Translations under genes and position numbers: made by a program
From: Pseudomonadota bacterium
Lineage (GTDB): Bacteria; Pseudomonadota; Gammaproteobacteria; UBA9339
Length of the DNA stretch: 64,000 nucleotides
Assembly (NCBI GenBank): GCA_021781615.1
Contig: JAJXWM010000001.1
Span: forward strand, 98,274 to 162,273
Direction of reading: 5' to 3'
The notes under the pieces: generated by a model
Told to the model about the DNA's origin: nothing
Database searches by the model: none
Seen by the model: the letters and a program-made list of their open reading frames with translations, nothing else
Part shown: positions 63,686-64,000 of the stretch, in pieces
Position numbering within the stretch: the first letter of the stretch is position 1
How the letters are laid out: every line of letters starts with the position of its first letter

Positions 63686-64000
63686 ATGACGATAAAAAAG
63701 ACAGTATTTAATGAGAAGCATCATGCGGCGGGCGCCAAGATGGCAGAGTTTGCTGGTTGGGATATGCCACTATACTATGGCTCACAAATCGAAGAGCATA
63801 ATCTAATACGCCAAGATGTGGGAATATTCGATGTGTCGCATATGAATATTATTGATGTTGATGGCGCTCAAGCACAAGCTTTTTTACGTTACTTATTTGC
63901 TAATGATATTGATAAGCTTAAAGTTCCTGGTGCCGCACTTTATAGCTGTATGTTGCAAGAAAATGGTGGCGTGGTTGATGACCTTATTTGTTACCGCAAA
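63686..64000 (+). CDS. gcvT: Glycine cleavage T-protein (aminomethyltransferase), N-terminal part
   Basis: 105 codons to the window edge. [20 protein letters not shown] and [19 protein letters not shown] are typical GcvT starts. GGAGG precedes ATG 63686 (the ATG at 63681 runs into a stop). It takes the methylene group from the lipoyl H-protein to tetrahydrofolate. Its place after fhs suggests a one-carbon operon that may continue with gcvH/gcvP outside the window. Confidence 0.93.
   Translation, partial: MTIKKTVFNEKHHAAGAKMAEFAGWDMPLYYGSQIEEHNLIRQDVGIFDVSHMNIIDVDGAQAQAFLRYLFANDIDKLKVPGAALYSCMLQENGGVVDDLICYRK

Overview
The window (64 kb, AT-rich, densely coded on both strands) looks like a chromosome segment of a host-associated, fermentative gammaproteobacterium. 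The gene order recA-recX-alaS-csrA, the bamE/smpB neighbourhood, xseB-ispA, the AccB start MDIRKIKK, and Gram-negative envelope genes (Skp, BamE, several outer-membrane barrels, a PagL-like barrel) point to Gammaproteobacteria. A Legionellales-like lineage is my inference, not shown directly. Signs of life with a eukaryotic host are a proline-rich protein with a WH2-like actin-binding motif, two very large coiled-coil or repeat proteins without enzyme motifs, and a eroded mobile-DNA load. No rRNA, tRNA or CRISPR was found.

Layout. 1-3.7 kb: end of an MFS transporter, a small Cys-rich peptide with a double-glycine leader, and groES-groEL behind CIRCE plus a heat-shock-type promoter. 3.9-9 kb: a 1016-aa membrane protein with three internal repeats, then accB-accC. 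9-11.3 kb: two outer-membrane barrels among repeats. 11.4-17.6 kb: a minus-strand cluster sufD-sufS-sufU-sufT-lpd-xseB-ispA, lacking sufB and sufC. 17.6-27 kb: pncC, a polysaccharide deacetylase, the WH2-like protein, recA-recX-alaS-csrA, yjbQ, xseA. 27-34 kb: a 971-aa coiled-coil protein and a 172-aa partner, bamE, smpB, rsmE, ompH, a FUSC protein. 34-39.4 kb: a PagL-like barrel, uvrA, a transposase relic, then three Cys-rich double-glycine peptides and a decayed fourth. 39.5-44.3 kb: an acyl-CoA synthetase/ACP/PlsC fusion and a DUF3857-transglutaminase protein. 44.6-57 kb: anaerobic energy block with pyruvate:ferredoxin oxidoreductase, a trimeric NAD-linked [FeFe]-hydrogenase (hydB-hydA-hydC) and maturases hydF-hydE. 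57-64 kb: a NapH-like ferredoxin, a NagX-like acyltransferase, coaBC, an MHS transporter, formate-tetrahydrofolate ligase and the start of gcvT.

How the genes fit together (inference). PFOR oxidises pyruvate to acetyl-CoA and reduces ferredoxin. The HydABC-type hydrogenase can reoxidise ferredoxin together with NADH and release H2. SUF genes feed the many Fe-S proteins. Lpd, Fhs and GcvT suggest glycine/formate one-carbon metabolism. AccBC, the FadD-ACP-PlsC fusion and envelope genes serve lipids and membrane.

The most unusual items are the family of microcin-type double-glycine Cys-rich peptides, the WH2-like protein with a frameshift at a run of eight A, the [FeFe]-hydrogenase system in this lineage, and at least three families of short mobile repeats. 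One repeat supplies the ribosome-binding site of sufU, one forms the last codons of smpB, and one is inserted at a stop codon with a 5-bp target duplication.
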